Of a DNA stretch of 64,000 nucleotides, positions 1-8,645 are shown in pieces. The DNA comes from Paenibacillus_AQ nitricinens (GTDB lineage: Bacteria; Bacillota; Bacilli; Paenibacillales; Paenibacillaceae), in contig NZ_CP183948.1 of NCBI RefSeq assembly GCF_052056485.1, positions 2,480,001 to 2,544,000 on the forward strand. The letters are read 5' to 3'. Made by a program: the position numbers and the translations under genes. The notes beneath the pieces are model-generated. The model ran no database searches, had not been told where the DNA came from, and saw only the letters and a list, made by a program, of their open reading frames with translations. Position 1 is the stretch's first letter, and every line of letters starts with the position of its first letter.

Positions 1-3000
1 TGCAACGATGGAATATTCTTTTGAAGGCACTGGGCTAGATATTCTGGGACCGAATAATGGCTCGGCTAAGTTAGAAGTGACTGTTGATGATGAAATTGTC
101 ATGCTGTCAGCCGATACGATGGCCTCTAAAGAACTTTACCAAACGTACACGCTTCGCGGACTTAAATATGGACAGCATAACGTTCAGATAAGGGTATTAA
201 GCGGCACTTTGGTTGTGGACGCGGTGGCAGTTGTTTCCGGTGAAGTAAAAGGTGCTGTGGATACAGCAACGCTGCAAGCCGCAGTAACCGCTGCAAAAGA
301 AATTAACAAGCTGGATGAGTATCCTGAGAGAGATTGGCTGCTTTTTGCCACCGCACAGCGTGCCGCAGAGGAAGCGCTGGAGAATGCGGCTGACTACAGA
401 TTGGATCAAGAAGGAGCCATTCATCTTGCGGGACGTCTCACTTCCGCTCAGAACCAGTTGACTACAGGGGATGTAAGGGAGCTTGCGGCTCCTCAGGATA
501 CTGCCACTTCTGTCGGTAAACTGCCGACTCTTCCTGATAAGCTGGAGGCTACCCGTGAAGACGGATCTAAATTACTTGTGCCAGTGAAGTGGAATGTAGG
601 TGCAGTTAGCTTCAACACGCCGTATGAAAGGGTAGCTGTAACTGGTACTTATGGCAATCTAAAAACCACTGCTTATGTAGAAGTGGTGCCAGAAGGTCTC
701 GTATACTTTTTGGATGTTGGTGTTTCGGCGGATGGTGTCACACCACCCTATACGGTGATCAAAAATTTCGTGGGCGACAGCCTCCTGAACAGCACTGCGG
801 ATCAACTATCAACAGGTGCTATGTGGGGTCATACCAATACAGGAGCAAATTATAATCTCAAGGGGCTCGGAGGTGCCGTGGTTATTACGGATAAAACTCA
901 GACAGGTGTCTACAGCTCGAATACAAAGAATACACCTCTGATCTACACCCTCCCACTAAACGCAGGGAAGTACACGATTACATCATTCCATCGGGACTGG
1001 TGGAATATGAGCAACCGTACGATGGATATTACGCTTAGCTATATGGATGCTGAAGGGAAAACGGTGAACGAAACGGTTAAGACCGGTGTACTCGCAGGTC
1101 CTAACGGTGTCACGATCAATCATGACTTCACACTACCCGTGAGCGGTGTCGTGAAATATGCGATAAACAACACGAACAGTCAGGCATCTGTGATCAGTTA
1201 CTTAGCTGTGGCGAAGGACAGGGTCAGCATTGCCAATGAGCAAGCTGTGAACGAGGCCAAGAGTATTATAGAAGGCGCTGCATACAGCGTGCAGAAGACA
1301 ACAGCTAACAGCGAGGACAAAGTCCGGACTTGGCTGCTCCAAACGATGAACGGCTTGATCGGGTTCAGTGATACAGGGGTTACGATAGGTGACATCACCC
1401 TATCTTCGTTCCAGGAAGCCACGGATGACACAGCCGGCAGCTTCAGCTTCACGGTAACGCTGAGCAAGGGCGAGGCGAAGGCGGAAGCTGCAGCCAGCGG
1501 ATCGATTAAGCTGCCGGAGCCGGATCGTCTTCAACCGGTGATTACCCTGAATGGTGAGGCTACTGTTAATCTGCCGATAGGATCTGAATATACAGATGCC
1601 GGAGCCTCAGCGTATGACAACGAAGACGGTGACATCACAGACCGCATCACTACAACGGTCAGCAGTGAAGTGTATGGTCTAACTGAATTAGATACGGCGA
1701 AAGCGGATATCTACACTTTCCATTACAATGTCAGCGATGCTGCAGGCAACGCGGCTACTGAAGTTACCCGAAAAGTAATCGTATCGGAAGATCCGGATGT
1801 ATTGAAGCCGATCATTACCCTGCTTGGTGAACCATCTGTTCAACTGGATAATGGTGCTAGCTATACAGATGCTGGAGCCACAGCAGTAGATGACCGCGAT
1901 GGCGACATCACAGAACGTATTACAGCTACGATTACGAAGGATGGAAACAGCATCGAAACGCTAGATACTACAGTGGAGGGTACTTACATTTATCATTATA
2001 ATGTGAGCGATTCCGTAGGCAACGCGGCAGCAGAAGTCACTAGAACAGTTACAATTGCCGAAGCTCAGCAACAGCCGACTTCAACACCAACGGCAGAACC
2101 AACACCGACAGTTGAACCCACAGCAAGTCCGGCGCCAACACCTGCACCTGCAGTGACCCCGGGCCCAGTGTCAACAACAGCGCCGACGATATTACCAACA
2201 TCAACACCGCTGACGCAAACCACACGGATTCTTGACAGAGATGATTTTACCGCTCCGGTTGGAGGGGTTATAACGGTTCAGCTTAACGAAACTACAGATT
2301 CTGTACTGCTTCCTGAGGGGTTATCAGAACTCATCGGAGTAAATACGCTACGTCTCGTATGGCCTACGTTAACTATTCAGCTGACTCCGGAAGCGCTGAA
2401 GAGCATCCAAGAGAAAGCTGGGGGAGATCAAGCAGATGGGGCACGCCTCAAGCTCTCGGCCGGGAAGGTATCAAGAGCTGTCGTGGAACAGCTTATGAAT
2501 AACCCGGCTGTCAACCGTTCGGTTCAGTTAACTGCTGCAAGCGATGTAATTAACTTCAGCTTGGAAGGTATAGGTGTGGACGGTACTGCCATTCCGATCC
2601 CCCGTTTTGACAAGCCATTGACGATTACCTTCACCGTCGATTCGGATGCCAATACCGATTTGCTCGGCCTCTACTATATCGCCGGGGACGGAGCTCTTGA
2701 GTTTATGGGAGGAACGCTAACTACTGGAATATGGAATGCGGAAATACAGCATTTTAGCCAGTTTGCGGTCCTGGAATATGACAAGGTTTTCTCGGATGTC
2801 AGTGCAGATAGTTGGGCTAGTAATGTTATTAAGACCATGGCTGCCAAACATATTATGCAAGGCATTTCTAATACCGAATTTAATCCACAGGGGAAAGTGA
2901 CAAGAGCACAATTCGCGACCATGATTGCAAGAGCGTTAGGGTTAGAGGCAGGAGGTCATTCGACGTTCGTTGACGTGGACTCCAAAGCCTGGTATGCCGA

Positions 3001-3325
3001 AGCCGTTGCAGCTGTAAGCGAAGCGGGCATTGTATTTGGCCGCAGTTCGGATACTTTCGCACCGGATCACAGCATCACCCGTGAGGAAATGGCTGTGATG
3101 ATCGTCAGGGCTTATGAATATTTACATGGCAGCAAGGTAGAAGAAGTTTCTGCGGGCTCGTTCAGTGATTATTCCCAGATTCATGACTGGGCACAGAAGT
3201 CAGCAAGGATTGCTGAGCAGACGGAGCTCATTAAGGGACGCGGCAATAAGCAATTCGCGCCTCAAGAGCTGATGACCCGTGCCGAAAGTGCACAAGTCAT
3301 TGCCAATCTGCTGGGGCATTTGTAA
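1..3325 (+). CDS. SLH-anchored secreted protein with Ig-like and DUF5011-type repeats (5' end outside window)
   Basis: The reading frame is open from the window edge, with codons before the first ATG at position 8, so the true N-terminus and signal peptide lie upstream. Counting from that ATG, the visible part shows the end of a beta-rich carbohydrate-binding-like region (1-80), a FIVAR-like helical segment (85-150), an Ig-like domain (about 165-230), further beta-rich sequence, two tandem DUF5011-type Ig repeats (about 510-600 and 600-690, each with a YTDAGA motif and a DGDIT motif), a Pro/Thr-rich linker (about 690-736), another beta-rich domain and three SLH modules (about 927-1105; FSDV and ITREEMAVM-type motifs). 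SLH modules bind pyruvylated secondary cell wall polymer, so the protein is probably displayed on the cell surface. The catalytic part, if any, is not visible; it may be a polysaccharide lyase or glycosidase related to the downstream operon (inference). Confidence 0.85.
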   Translation, partial: ATMEYSFEGTGLDILGPNNGSAKLEVTVDDEIVMLSADTMASKELYQTYTLRGLKYGQHNVQIRVLSGTLVVDAVAVVSGEVKGAVDTATLQAAVTAAKEINKLDEYPERDWLLFATAQRAAEEALENAADYRLDQEGAIHLAGRLTSAQNQLTTGDVRELAAPQDTATSVGKLPTLPDKLEATREDGSKLLVPVKWNVGAVSFNTPYERVAVTGTYGNLKTTAYVEVVPEGLVYFLDVGVSADGVTPPYTVIKNFVGDSLLNSTADQLSTGAMWGHTNTGANYNLKGLGGAVVITDKTQTGVYSSNTKNTPLIYTLPLNAGKYTITSFHRDWWNMSNRTMDITLSYMDAEGKTVNETVKTGVLAGPNGVTINHDFTLPVSGVVKYAINNTNSQASVISYLAVAKDRVSIANEQAVNEAKSIIEGAAYSVQKTTANSEDKVRTWLLQTMNGLIGFSDTGVTIGDITLSSFQEATDDTAGSFSFTVTLSKGEAKAEAAASGSIKLPEPDRLQPVITLNGEATVNLPIGSEYTDAGASAYDNEDGDITDRITTTVSSEVYGLTELDTAKADIYTFHYNVSDAAGNAATEVTRKVIVSEDPDVLKPIITLLGEPSVQLDNGASYTDAGATAVDDRDGDITERITATITKDGNSIETLDTTVEGTYIYHYNVSDSVGNAAAEVTRTVTIAEAQQQPTSTPTAEPTPTVEPTASPAPTPAPAVTPGPVSTTAPTILPTSTPLTQTTRILDRDDFTAPVGGVITVQLNETTDSVLLPEGLSELIGVNTLRLVWPTLTIQLTPEALKSIQEKAGGDQADGARLKLSAGKVSRAVVEQLMNNPAVNRSVQLTAASDVINFSLEGIGVDGTAIPIPRFDKPLTITFTVDSDANTDLLGLYYIAGDGALEFMGGTLTTGIWNAEIQHFSQFAVLEYDKVFSDVSADSWASNVIKTMAAKHIMQGISNTEFNPQGKVTRAQFATMIARALGLEAGGHSTFVDVDSKAWYAEAVAAVSEAGIVFGRSSDTFAPDHSITREEMAVMIVRAYEYLHGSKVEEVSAGSFSDYSQIHDWAQKSARIAEQTELIKGRGNKQFAPQELMTRAESAQVIANLLGHL

Positions 3326-3341
3326 GGCCCATACTTCTATG

Positions 3342-3380
3342 AACCTGGCAGCTGCTGTAGCGGGCTGTCAGGTTCTTTAT
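3342..3380 (+). terminator. Probable rho-independent terminator of the SLH protein gene
   Basis: An 11-bp stem with one mismatch (AACCTGGCAGC with GCTGTCAGGTT) begins 16 bp after the stop codon and is followed by the moderately T-rich CTTTATAGTTT. Confidence 0.6.
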
Positions 3381-3421
3381 AGTTTCAGATTACAATTGCG
3401 GAGCGTTGATAAGTGGCAAGA

Positions 3422-4258
3422 TCAGCTTTTTTTGCCGTATTTTCCAGGTGGAATGCCCGTGATGTTCTTGAAGGTACGAATGAAATTGGCATAGTCATTG
3501 AAGCCGGATAGATAACAGGTATCGGAAACGGAGTTTCCAGCGGTTAAGAGCTGTTTGGATAACGCGATCTTTTTCAGCAGGACGTAACGGTAGATTGTTC
3601 CTCCGGTCTGTTGCTTGAACAGGTGACTAAGATAATATTTATCGACGTTCAACTCCCCGGCGATCTGCTCAAGCGATAGATTCAGATGGAGATGGTTATC
3701 AATATAGCTCATGGCTGTTTGAATATGTGAGGAAATAATGCTAGGTATAGTGGAAACGGTACGGCTATATAGCTCATTAATGAGGACAAGGATCTGAATC
3801 AGATATGTAAGGGCCAAAACCTCGCTGCCGTATTGAGGGTTCTCCAAGGATGCAATCAGGCAGGAAGCAAGCGCCATATACTCTGCAAGCAGCGCTTCAT
3901 CCATTTGAGCCAGATTATACTCTCCGTTCTGACGGTTCTGGAAGCAGGCGAGCAGATTTGTAGTTGCGGTACAGAAGGGATATACAAGTGGAGCTTTGAA
4001 ATGAATAGTTAAACGTTCGTAAGGCTCCGGAGATAGATTAATGATTTTATGAATCTCGTGATTGTTGAATAAGAGCACATTGCCCCGCTGAAGCGGATAG
4101 CTATATTGATCCACAAATCCGTTCACCGTGCCGCCTAAAAATAGGAAGATTTCAAAGTGATCATGAATATGAAAATCTTTGGTGGGTGAGATCGGTGAAT
4201 TGCCGATGCCCGCCAGTATGTCGCCTTCGAACGGCTGATAATACTGGGCATGTTTCAT
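3422..4258 (-). CDS. AraC family transcriptional regulator
   Basis: A 278-residue one-component regulator. An N-terminal cupin-like sensor carries the sugar-pocket motif HIHDHFEIFLFLGG, and the C-terminal 100 residues hold two AraC-type helix-turn-helix motifs, the second around GFNDYANFIRTFKNITG. The start at 4258 was preferred because AAGGGG lies 8 nt upstream; a TTG six codons earlier overlaps that ribosome binding site. The gene is divergent from the uronate-polysaccharide operon starting at 4449, so it is probably its activator, with a mono- or oligosaccharide as ligand (inference). Tandem CGCAA half-sites in the shared intergenic region are candidate operators. Confidence 0.88.
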   Translation of the reverse strand: MKHAQYYQPFEGDILAGIGNSPISPTKDFHIHDHFEIFLFLGGTVNGFVDQYSYPLQRGNVLLFNNHEIHKIINLSPEPYERLTIHFKAPLVYPFCTATTNLLACFQNRQNGEYNLAQMDEALLAEYMALASCLIASLENPQYGSEVLALTYLIQILVLINELYSRTVSTIPSIISSHIQTAMSYIDNHLHLNLSLEQIAGELNVDKYYLSHLFKQQTGGTIYRYVLLKKIALSKQLLTAGNSVSDTCYLSGFNDYANFIRTFKNITGIPPGKYGKKS

Positions 4259-4280
4259 CGAGAGAGCCCCTTTCAAATTG

Positions 4281-4330
4281 ATCGCAAGATACGCAATAAA
4301 TGATCATAAATCGCAAAGACATTGCAATAA
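4281..4330. promoter_or_regulatory. Tandem CGCAA direct repeats, candidate AraC operator
   Basis: Two related copies are visible: ATCGCAAGATACGCAATAA at 4281-4299 and ATCGCAAAGACATTGCAATAA, broken as ATCGCAAAGAC plus ATTGCAATAA, at 4310-4330. They give four CGCAA/TGCAA half-sites starting at 4283, 4292, 4312 and 4323, all on the same strand. Same-strand direct repeats in a divergent region beside an araC gene fit AraC-family operators. Assignment to this regulator is inference. Confidence 0.45.
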
Positions 4331-4448
4331 CATAACACTAAACTATAGAAGAAGATTACGCAATCAACCAAGTATATAGCTGGTCAGAACAAGAGTAACG
4401 GGAACCTGCATCTGCTGAATAGACGCAACTGGAAGGGCGGTATTGTGT

Positions 4449-5594
4449 ATGAATGGTACGAAACAGCGTAAATATTGGCTGGACACGATGCTAAAGATCG
4501 GGGACCCAGTGCTTGACGCTTTGTCGCAGAGAAAATTAAAGGAACGGCTACCTACGGAGTTTAACAGTGACAGGAGTTCATTTGCGCACTTGGAAGCATT
4601 CTCTAGGTTATCCTGTGGAATGGCTCCCTGGCTAGAGCTTAAAGGGCTGGAGGGTGAAGAAGAAGTGCTCAGGGCTCGTTATGTCATATTGATGCTGGAA
4701 TGCATCGATGCTGCTGTTGATCCATCATCGCCTGACTATATGGATTTTAAGTCCGAAGGCCAACCGTTGGTCGATGCGGCATTCCTCGCTCATGCTTTGG
4801 TGCGTGCACCGAAGCGGCTTGCAGGGCAGCTGAATGAGCGGGTGAAAGGTAATTTAATAACAGCTTTGAAGCAAACGCGCCGGACAGCGCCTAGCGGCAG
4901 CAACTGGCTGTTATTTAGCGCAATGGTCGAAGCAGCTTTATATATCCTCGGCGATTCAGAATATGACCGGATGCGCGTGGGATATGCGATCCATATGTTT
5001 ATGGATTGGTACAAAGGGGATGGCATATACGGGGACGGTAAGGATTTCCACTGGGATTATTACAATAGCTTTGTCATTCAGCCGATGCTTGTGGATGTGG
5101 TTACACTCTTTGAACGGGAATCGGAGCAATATTCAGAATTGAAGCTCTTGATTGTAGAGCGGGCACAACGATACGCAACGGTTCTGGAACGAATGATTGC
5201 GCCAGACGGTACGTATCCGTTCATCGGGCGTTCCATCGTTTACCGTTTTGGTGCATTTCAACTGCTATCCCAAGCGGCGCTGCAGCATTTTCTGGAGGAT
5301 GCGCTATTCCCCTCACAGGTACGCTGCGCCTTGACTGCTGTAATTACACGGACTATGGGGTTTACGGGGACATTGGATGAGGCCGGATGGCTACGTCCAG
5401 GGGTATACGGCTACCAGCCGGAGCTTGCTGAGAGCTACATCAATACGGGAAGTCTTTATTTATGCGCTTCGGTATTCCTTCCACTGGGGCTACTGCCTGC
5501 AGATCCTTTCTGGGCAGGGACAGAATTGAAATGGACCGCACAAAGAATTGCAGCCGGTGAGGATGTTATGAGAGATCATGCCTTGAGTAGATAG
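4449..5594 (+). CDS. DUF2264 domain-containing protein (short form)
   Basis: A 381-residue protein of the DUF2264 family, whose members have an alpha/alpha-toroid fold and occur in uronate and pectin/ulvan-type polysaccharide loci. Family-like segments include SNWLLFSAMVEAALY (about 155-170), a WYKGDGIYGDGKDFHWDYYN segment and PFIGRSIVYRFGAFQLL. There is no signal peptide, so it is predicted cytoplasmic. The ATG at 4449 was chosen because AAGGGCGG lies 8 nt upstream; the TTG at 4443 is only 2 nt from it. It is the first gene of the operon and lacks the 245-residue C-terminal extension of the second DUF2264 protein at 8646. The enzymatic activity is not established from sequence. Confidence 0.82.
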   Translation: MNGTKQRKYWLDTMLKIGDPVLDALSQRKLKERLPTEFNSDRSSFAHLEAFSRLSCGMAPWLELKGLEGEEEVLRARYVILMLECIDAAVDPSSPDYMDFKSEGQPLVDAAFLAHALVRAPKRLAGQLNERVKGNLITALKQTRRTAPSGSNWLLFSAMVEAALYILGDSEYDRMRVGYAIHMFMDWYKGDGIYGDGKDFHWDYYNSFVIQPMLVDVVTLFERESEQYSELKLLIVERAQRYATVLERMIAPDGTYPFIGRSIVYRFGAFQLLSQAALQHFLEDALFPSQVRCALTAVITRTMGFTGTLDEAGWLRPGVYGYQPELAESYINTGSLYLCASVFLPLGLLPADPFWAGTELKWTAQRIAAGEDVMRDHALSR

Positions 5595-5634
5595 AGGTGG
5601 ATCTGATCTAACTGGGCAAAGGGAGGAAGAAAGC

Positions 5635-7452
5635 ATGAACAGACAGGAGCTTTTCGAAATTGTCCAAGTGCTGAAGCCGGCAAATCTGAGCTTGTATTAT
5701 CCGAATGGAGCTTCGGATGCTTTTTGGCAACAGGCAGCCTCTTCAGAGACGTTAAAGGAAGATATCAGCGAAATCCGTGCAGAGGCTCTAAGAATAGACG
5801 GGCAGCCTATAGCGGAGCTGACGGATACGCTATTTTCAATTTTTGCGCGCACGGGTTCGAGGTTGGAGTATGAACGGGTATATTTTGAACGGAGAAGAAG
5901 GCTGAACACATATGTGTTTATGAGCTTGCTTGAGCCGGATGATCTCAGACTTCTGGAGAATCTGGAAAACATCCTGTGGTCTATATGCGAAGAGTACACA
6001 TGGTGCCTGCCAGCCCATCTTCCTTTAGATCATCATTCAGTGAATATCAATCAGTTTATTGATCTGTTCTCCTCAGAGACCGCTTTTACCCTTAGTGAAG
6101 TTTTACTTCTACTGGGAGAACGACTTCCGCTGCTTCTTCAATCCCGAATCAGACATGAAGTAGAGCAGAGAATACTTCGACCTTTTATAGTACATGGTCC
6201 TTATGAATGGGAGACCGCACGTCATAACTGGGCAGCAGTGTGCGCAGGGTCGATCGGGGCAGCCGCCTTATTGATGTTGGATGATCCTGCTGCGCTGACG
6301 AATATCCTGCTGAAGACAGAGCGCAGCATGAGCTACTATCTGGAAGGCTTCGGGGAAGATGGGGCCTGCCTTGAAGGTCTGAGTTACTGGAACTACGGAT
6401 TTGGCTATTTCACGTATTACAGCGATCTTCTCCGGGGTAGAAGTGAGGGAAGAGTAGACTGGTTTGCAACGGACAAAGTGCGGAGCATTGCTCAATTCCA
6501 GCAGAAATGTTTTCTTGGGAGCAGCTTTGTCGCTAATTTCTCTGACTCTGAGCCTCAAATTCACATTCATATGGGACTGTCTCATTATTTAGCTGATATC
6601 TATCCAGATGTCGAATGTCCACCTTCTGAGCTGCGTGCTCCTTTCACAGAGGATCACTGTAGTCGCTGGGCCCCGGCCTTTCGAAATCTGATTTGGAGAA
6701 AGACCAGTGATCTGGAAGAGAACCAGGATTGGAAAGCGGCCAGCTATTATCTTCCTGATGCGGCATGGCTCGTTTCACGATATATATCCGGAGGAAGCTC
6801 GTTCGGCTTCGCGGCGAAGGGAGGGCATAACGCTGAACCTCATAATCATAATGATCTGGGACAGTTCATTCTGTTAGGTGGAGGCGAAATCTATGCAGCT
6901 GATCTCGGCAGTGGAGAGTATACGGCTGAATATTTTGGAGCTGGCCGTTATCAATATGATTGCAATGGCTCGCAGGGACATTCGGTTCCTATCATCGGCG
7001 GCCAGTATCAACAGGCTGGCAGGAAGCATAGTGCTACAGTTCTGTATGCGTCGGCTGCGGTGGAAAAGGATGAACTGAAGCTGGAGCTGTCTCAGGCATA
7101 CGAAGTGGAAGAGCTTCAATCCCTGATCCGCTCTATGGTTTGGTATAAGGAGCAGCATCCTCGTTTGGAGTTAGTTGACGAGTACCAGTATAACGGTAAG
7201 TCAGTGAGCTGGACAGAGCGGTTCGTAACCTGGCGTCGTCCGAAGATCCTTCGTTCTGGTGTCGTGCTGCTGCCCGGAACTGGAGTAGGCGGAGTGGAAG
7301 TGACTTATGATGTCCAGATCGTAGAGCCAGAGATTATCACACGTGAGTACCGCGATCATTTTGGCAGGGATACGGTCTGGCATACGCTCGACTTTCATGC
7401 TCTTCAGCCCGGTTCTGAAGGGAAATTAGCATTCACCTTTCAATTTATATAA
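5635..7452 (+). CDS. Heparinase II/III family protein (predicted polysaccharide/oligosaccharide lyase)
   Basis: A 605-residue protein with the two-part architecture of heparinase II/III-like lyases: an N-terminal alpha/alpha-toroid region (about 1-350; RHNWAAVCAGSIGAAALLM is typical) and a C-terminal beta-sheet region beginning around the motif PHNHNDLGQFILLGGGE (about residues 400-417), whose HND core is the family signature. Lyases of this type cleave uronic-acid-containing chains by beta-elimination and leave 4,5-unsaturated uronyl ends, which is the substrate of the GH88 enzyme encoded immediately downstream. No signal peptide is visible, so it probably acts on imported oligosaccharides. 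GGGAGGAAG precedes the ATG. The exact polymer cannot be read from sequence. Confidence 0.85.
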   Translation: MNRQELFEIVQVLKPANLSLYYPNGASDAFWQQAASSETLKEDISEIRAEALRIDGQPIAELTDTLFSIFARTGSRLEYERVYFERRRRLNTYVFMSLLEPDDLRLLENLENILWSICEEYTWCLPAHLPLDHHSVNINQFIDLFSSETAFTLSEVLLLLGERLPLLLQSRIRHEVEQRILRPFIVHGPYEWETARHNWAAVCAGSIGAAALLMLDDPAALTNILLKTERSMSYYLEGFGEDGACLEGLSYWNYGFGYFTYYSDLLRGRSEGRVDWFATDKVRSIAQFQQKCFLGSSFVANFSDSEPQIHIHMGLSHYLADIYPDVECPPSELRAPFTEDHCSRWAPAFRNLIWRKTSDLEENQDWKAASYYLPDAAWLVSRYISGGSSFGFAAKGGHNAEPHNHNDLGQFILLGGGEIYAADLGSGEYTAEYFGAGRYQYDCNGSQGHSVPIIGGQYQQAGRKHSATVLYASAAVEKDELKLELSQAYEVEELQSLIRSMVWYKEQHPRLELVDEYQYNGKSVSWTERFVTWRRPKILRSGVVLLPGTGVGGVEVTYDVQIVEPEIITREYRDHFGRDTVWHTLDFHALQPGSEGKLAFTFQFI

Positions 7453-7497
7453 ATGATGAAAGAAATAGAGAACTATTCGAAGAAGGCGGTGTTTGAA

Positions 7498-8634
7498 ATG
7501 AATATAGCGGAAAAACAAACTTGGCTGGATGAAGCATGGAACAAGGCACTTGAAAAGACAAGAAGTAACAGTCGGAAAATCGGCGCAGAATTTCCACATG
7601 CCAGTCAAGGTGGTAAATACTTGCTTGAAGCGCCGAACTGGTGGACAGCAGGGTTCTGGCCGGGAATGCTCTGGCAGTTTTATTCTGAGAGTGGAGACGA
7701 AAGTCTTAAAATGATCGCGGAGCGCTGCGAAGAGAGACTCGACGAGGTACTGGACGGCTACGTTAAGCTGGACCACGATTTAGGCTTCATGTGGATTCTT
7801 ACCAGTGTGGCGAATTACAAATTGACGGGTAGCGAGGAATCACGAATTCGAGCATTAAAGGCAGCCAACTACCTGGCAGCCCGCTTCAATCTGAAAGGGC
7901 ATTATATTCGGGCTTGGAATCCATGGAGTGTAGGGGAGGACAATAGTGGAGTTGCTATAATCGACTGCTGCATGAACACCAGCCTGTTGTTCTGGGCTTC
8001 CGAGACAACGGGTGATCCCCGCTATCGTCATATCGCAGAGGCGCATATGGATACTGTGCTGGAGCATTTTATCCGACCGGACGGCTCCGTGTACCACATC
8101 GTCAAATTCAACCCGGAGACGGGTGAAGTGGTGGAGAAGCTTGGTGGGCAAGGCTTTGCGCCCGAATCGGCTTGGTCACGCGGCACGGCTTGGGCTATTT
8201 ACGGCCTAGCGCTTGCCTATCATCATACGGGAAAGCAAAGCTACTTGGATGGAGCCAAGCAGGTAGCGCATTTCTTCTTGACCCGACTGCCGGAGGATCA
8301 CGTTCCACATTGGGATTTCCGTGCTCCCGTTGAAGTAGGCGAGCTGCGTGATAGCTCCGCCGGTTCCTGCGCGGCAAGTGGTTTGCTGCTGCTTGCCGAC
8401 CAGGTGGATGATTCGGAGTCTCATGTGTACCGGAACGGGGCTATAAGAATAGTGGAATCTCTCTACAAAAATTATGGCAGTTGGGACAATGCGGACGAGG
8501 AAGGGTTGCTGCTTCATGGTACAAGTAACTACCCTGAGGACCGGAATATAGATGTTCCGCTTATCTATGGTGATTTTTTCTATGTCGAAGCATTAGCCCG
8601 GATTAAATCCGCAGGGCCGTTCTTTTGGGAGTAG
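7498..8634 (+). CDS. Glycoside hydrolase family 88 unsaturated uronyl hydrolase
   Basis: A 378-residue (alpha/alpha)6-barrel hydrolase. It shows WWTAGFWPGMLWQFY near the N-terminus, a LDHDLGFMW motif and GEDNSGVAIIDCCMN, which hold the two aspartates typical of GH88. These enzymes hydrate the C4-C5 double bond of unsaturated glucuronyl ends and release the keto-uronate. It directly follows the heparinase-like lyase gene with no gap, matching a lyase-then-GH88 route. The start is set at 7498 because AAGGCGGTG lies 6 nt upstream; an in-frame ATG at 7453 abuts the previous stop and has no ribosome binding site of its own. It is predicted cytoplasmic. Confidence 0.9.
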   Translation: MNIAEKQTWLDEAWNKALEKTRSNSRKIGAEFPHASQGGKYLLEAPNWWTAGFWPGMLWQFYSESGDESLKMIAERCEERLDEVLDGYVKLDHDLGFMWILTSVANYKLTGSEESRIRALKAANYLAARFNLKGHYIRAWNPWSVGEDNSGVAIIDCCMNTSLLFWASETTGDPRYRHIAEAHMDTVLEHFIRPDGSVYHIVKFNPETGEVVEKLGGQGFAPESAWSRGTAWAIYGLALAYHHTGKQSYLDGAKQVAHFFLTRLPEDHVPHWDFRAPVEVGELRDSSAGSCAASGLLLLADQVDDSESHVYRNGAIRIVESLYKNYGSWDNADEEGLLLHGTSNYPEDRNIDVPLIYGDFFYVEALARIKSAGPFFWE

Positions 8635-8645
8635 GGGTGATTATG

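Noticed and set aside
1538..2070. Tandem repeat in the SLH protein gene
   Set aside because: It encodes two diverged DUF5011-type domains rather than a recent DNA duplication or mobile repeat.
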